A stretch of DNA of 8,184 bases from Sediminispirochaeta sp964394395 (GTDB taxonomy: Bacteria; Spirochaetota; Spirochaetia; DSM-16054; Sediminispirochaetaceae): contig CAYMWV010000159.1 in NCBI GenBank assembly GCA_964394395.1, forward strand, positions 1 through 8,184, in the 5' to 3' direction. The notes under the pieces are model-generated. The model made no database searches, was not told where the DNA came from, and saw only the letters and a list, made by a program, of their open reading frames with translations. The position numbers and the translations under genes are program-made. Shown piece after piece: positions 7,040 to 8,184 of the stretch (position 1 is the stretch's first letter; the number at the start of each line of letters is the position of its first letter).

Positions 7040-7056
7040 AGCCCGGGCCCGGGGCT
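7040..7056. terminator. GC-rich inverted repeat between convergent genes, possible terminator
   Basis: AGCCC (7040-7044) pairs with GGGCT (7052-7056) across a 7-nt loop. Within it, CCCGGGCCCGGG (7042-7053) is a perfect 12-bp palindrome. It occupies the 35-bp gap between the convergent TraB and nitroreductase stops, where a bidirectional terminator would be expected, but no T run follows on either strand. Confidence 0.35.
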
Positions 7057-7072
7057 GGTCAACCTATTGCTG

Positions 7073-7600
7073 TTACCACCGGTCCCAGTGAAGCTTCTTC
7101 TCATCCCACTTATCCTTGGGCCGATCCCGGTCTGCCTCGGGGATACCGATGGGAATCACATTGAGGGGGATTACCTTTTCCGGCAGCTCCAGGGTACTTT
7201 TCACCACCTCCATCCGATCCTCCTCTGGATAAACAGCAGTCCAGACAGCACCGTAACCCAAAGCCTCTACCGCTAAAAGGATATTCTCGGTAGCGGCGCA
7301 GCTGTCCTGAAGCCAGTACTTTCCATCACCCTCGGAGAGATGACGAAGGTCGCCGCAGACCACAATGGCCGCAGAGGCCTGCAGCAACATCTTTGCGTAG
7401 GGAAGGCCATCCCCCAGGATATCCAGCTGCTGCCGGTCGGTGATGGCTACGAAAGACCAGGGCTGCCGATTCAATGCCGAGGGGGCTGCCATTCCCGCCT
7501 TCACCATCACCTCCAAATCTTTTCGATCAACCCCATTTTTCCGGTAGTGGCGAACGCTTTTTCGCTCCATAATGGTATCAATCACACCTTTTTTATCCAT
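7073..7600 (-). CDS. nitroreductase-family flavoprotein
   Basis: A 175-residue cytoplasmic FMN-dependent oxidoreductase of the nitroreductase superfamily. Such enzymes use NAD(P)H to reduce nitro compounds, quinones or flavins as homodimers; the physiological substrate is not visible. Family marks are R13-K-S-V-R17 near the N-terminus (FMN phosphate contacts), P40-SALNRQPW (residues 40-48), the central ATENILLAVEALGYGAVW helix and strand, and the IPIGIPEADRDRPKDKW stretch leading to the HWDRW end. Length is typical of the compact, single-domain members. AAAGGAG at 7616-7610 lies 9 nt before the ATG at 7600 and supports that start. It is divergent from msrB across 55 bp, so shared control by redox stress is plausible, though no operator was identified. 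Confidence 0.92.
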   Translation of the reverse strand: MDKKGVIDTIMERKSVRHYRKNGVDRKDLEVMVKAGMAAPSALNRQPWSFVAITDRQQLDILGDGLPYAKMLLQASAAIVVCGDLRHLSEGDGKYWLQDSCAATENILLAVEALGYGAVWTAVYPEEDRMEVVKSTLELPEKVIPLNVIPIGIPEADRDRPKDKWDEKKLHWDRW

Positions 7601-7655
7601 TTTAGTGGACTCCTTTACATCGATATGAGTATGTTCAAAATATAAGGAGTTTCTT
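7601..7655. promoter_or_regulatory. divergent nitroreductase/msrB intergenic region
   Basis: This 55-bp gap holds two strong ribosome binding sites pointing outward: AAAGGAG on the minus strand (7616-7610) and AAGGAG on the plus strand (7644-7649, 6 nt before the msrB ATG). It is AT-rich, with TTTACA (7614-7619) and TATAAG (7641-7646) as possible promoter pieces, but their 21-nt spacing is wrong for a sigma70 promoter. No confident promoter or operator could be assigned. Confidence 0.4.
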
Positions 7656-8063
7656 ATGCATTCGTCCAGTGATATACCCCACAGTGATGCTAAATGGCGG
7701 GAGACCTTAGGTGCCGAGAGGTACTATGTCTGCAGGATGAAGGGAACCGAAGCACCCTTCTCGGGAAAACTTTGGAACGAGCACCGCTCCGGCACCTACC
7801 ACTGCGCAGGATGCGGGACCGAGCTCTTCCGTTCTGATACAAAATATGACTCCGGAAGCGGCTGGCCCAGCTTCTTCGATGCAGTTGCCCCGGAGTTGAT
7901 CGATAAAAAGCGGGATGAAAGCCACGGAATGGTCCGTACCGAAGTGACCTGTGCCCGGTGCGGCAGCCATCTGGGCCACCTCTTTGATGACGGGCCTGCA
8001 CCTACGGGGCTGCGGTATTGTATAAACTCTGCTTCGCTGGAGTTTGACCCAGCGGGGGAGTAG
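7656..8063 (+). CDS. msrB: peptide-methionine (R)-S-oxide reductase MsrB
   Basis: A 135-residue cytoplasmic repair enzyme that reduces the R epimer of methionine sulfoxide in proteins. No signal peptide is present. The domain is complete: Y24-V-C-R..GTEAPF, the structural zinc site Cys50/Cys53 (CAGC) and Cys99/Cys102 (CARC), SGSGWPSF (66-73), SHGMVRTEV (89-97), HLGHLFDDGP (105-114), and the catalytic R120-Y-C122-I-N-S motif. Only one other cysteine exists, Cys26. By motif alignment to the E. coli enzyme, the usual resolving positions (equivalent to Cys63 and Cys31) are Ser68 and Ser36 here, so recycling may use Cys26 or direct thioredoxin attack. AAGGAG lies 6 nt before the ATG. It is not fused to MsrA. 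A GGA triplet run follows the stop almost directly. Confidence 0.96.
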   Translation: MHSSSDIPHSDAKWRETLGAERYYVCRMKGTEAPFSGKLWNEHRSGTYHCAGCGTELFRSDTKYDSGSGWPSFFDAVAPELIDKKRDESHGMVRTEVTCARCGSHLGHLFDDGPAPTGLRYCINSASLEFDPAGE

Positions 8064-8068
8064 GAGAG

Positions 8069-8090
8069 GGAGGAGGAGGAGGAGGAGGAG
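8069..8090 (+). repeat. GGA triplet microsatellite
   Basis: GGA is repeated about 7.3 times without interruption, starting 6 nt after the msrB stop. Such (GGA)n tracts can form G-quadruplexes and also present several overlapping Shine-Dalgarno-like GGAGG motifs in the RNA. Copy number could vary by slippage, but the tract is outside any recognised reading frame here. Confidence 0.85.
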
Positions 8091-8113
8091 CGGCTTATTC
8101 CAAGCGAACGAGA

Positions 8114-8143
8114 GGAATAGAACCGACCAGTCGGTTCTATTCC
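8114..8143. terminator. perfect 13-bp inverted repeat with 4-nt loop, possible msrB terminator
   Basis: GGAATAGAACCGA (8114-8126) and its exact complement (8131-8143) flank the loop CCAG. This is strong enough to act as a hairpin terminator or RNA-stabilising element after msrB, but no T run follows on the plus strand. An upstream TATTCC (8096-8101) could pair with the left arm instead, so two mutually exclusive folds exist. A smaller GGTAT-CA-ATACC hairpin lies at 8166-8177. Confidence 0.5.
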
Positions 8144-8184
8144 CGAGTGAGCGCAGGGAAAGAAAGGTATCAATACCCCGACCC

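Noticed and set aside
7796..8173. 125-codon minus-strand frame crossing the msrB end and the GGA repeat
   Set aside because: It is mostly the antisense of msrB, and its poly-Ser part is just the translated GGA repeat complement.

Overview
The window looks like ordinary chromosomal DNA of a moderately GC-rich, double-membrane (diderm) bacterium. Gene content and style hint at a free-living spirochaete: a TPR lipoprotein, a TraB/PrgY-type membrane protein, an M48 protease, and a large single-span envelope protein ending in a Pro/Ala/Ser tail. That placement is inference from overall flavour, not from a marker gene. No rRNA, tRNA, CRISPR array, insertion sequence or phage gene was seen. Six or seven complete genes fill nearly all of it.

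Layout, left to right. (1) 1-106: probable 3' end of a plus-strand gene cut by the window edge. (2) 113-1063, minus: AEC-family permease. (3) 1064-1233: divergent promoter region, which also holds a 26-codon ORF joined to the next gene by TAATG. (4) 1234-2256, plus: M48 zinc metalloprotease. (5) 2316-4283, minus: large unrecognised membrane-anchored envelope protein. (6) 4284-4359: 76-bp divergent promoter region. (7) 4360-5826, plus: TPR lipoprotein, overlapping by ATGA with (8) 5823-7037, plus: TraB/PrgY-family protein with a C-terminal membrane domain. (9) 7073-7600, minus: nitroreductase. (10) 7656-8063, plus: MsrB methionine-R-sulfoxide reductase, followed by a GGA triplet repeat and a perfect 13-bp hairpin.

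The most notable unit is the divergent block from about 2316 to 7037. An orphan envelope protein and a TPR-lipoprotein/TraB pair are driven from back-to-back promoters. Both predicted transcription starts fall within a few bases of the start codons, and neither start has a normally spaced Shine-Dalgarno sequence, unlike the other complete genes with their own upstream region. I infer an envelope-related function for this block; nothing in the sequence proves its biochemical role. The nitroreductase/MsrB pair is a second divergent unit with a redox theme. Its MsrB appears to lack both commonly used resolving cysteines. A run of nine C's separates the catalytic-like and membrane halves of TraB and is a possible slippage site.
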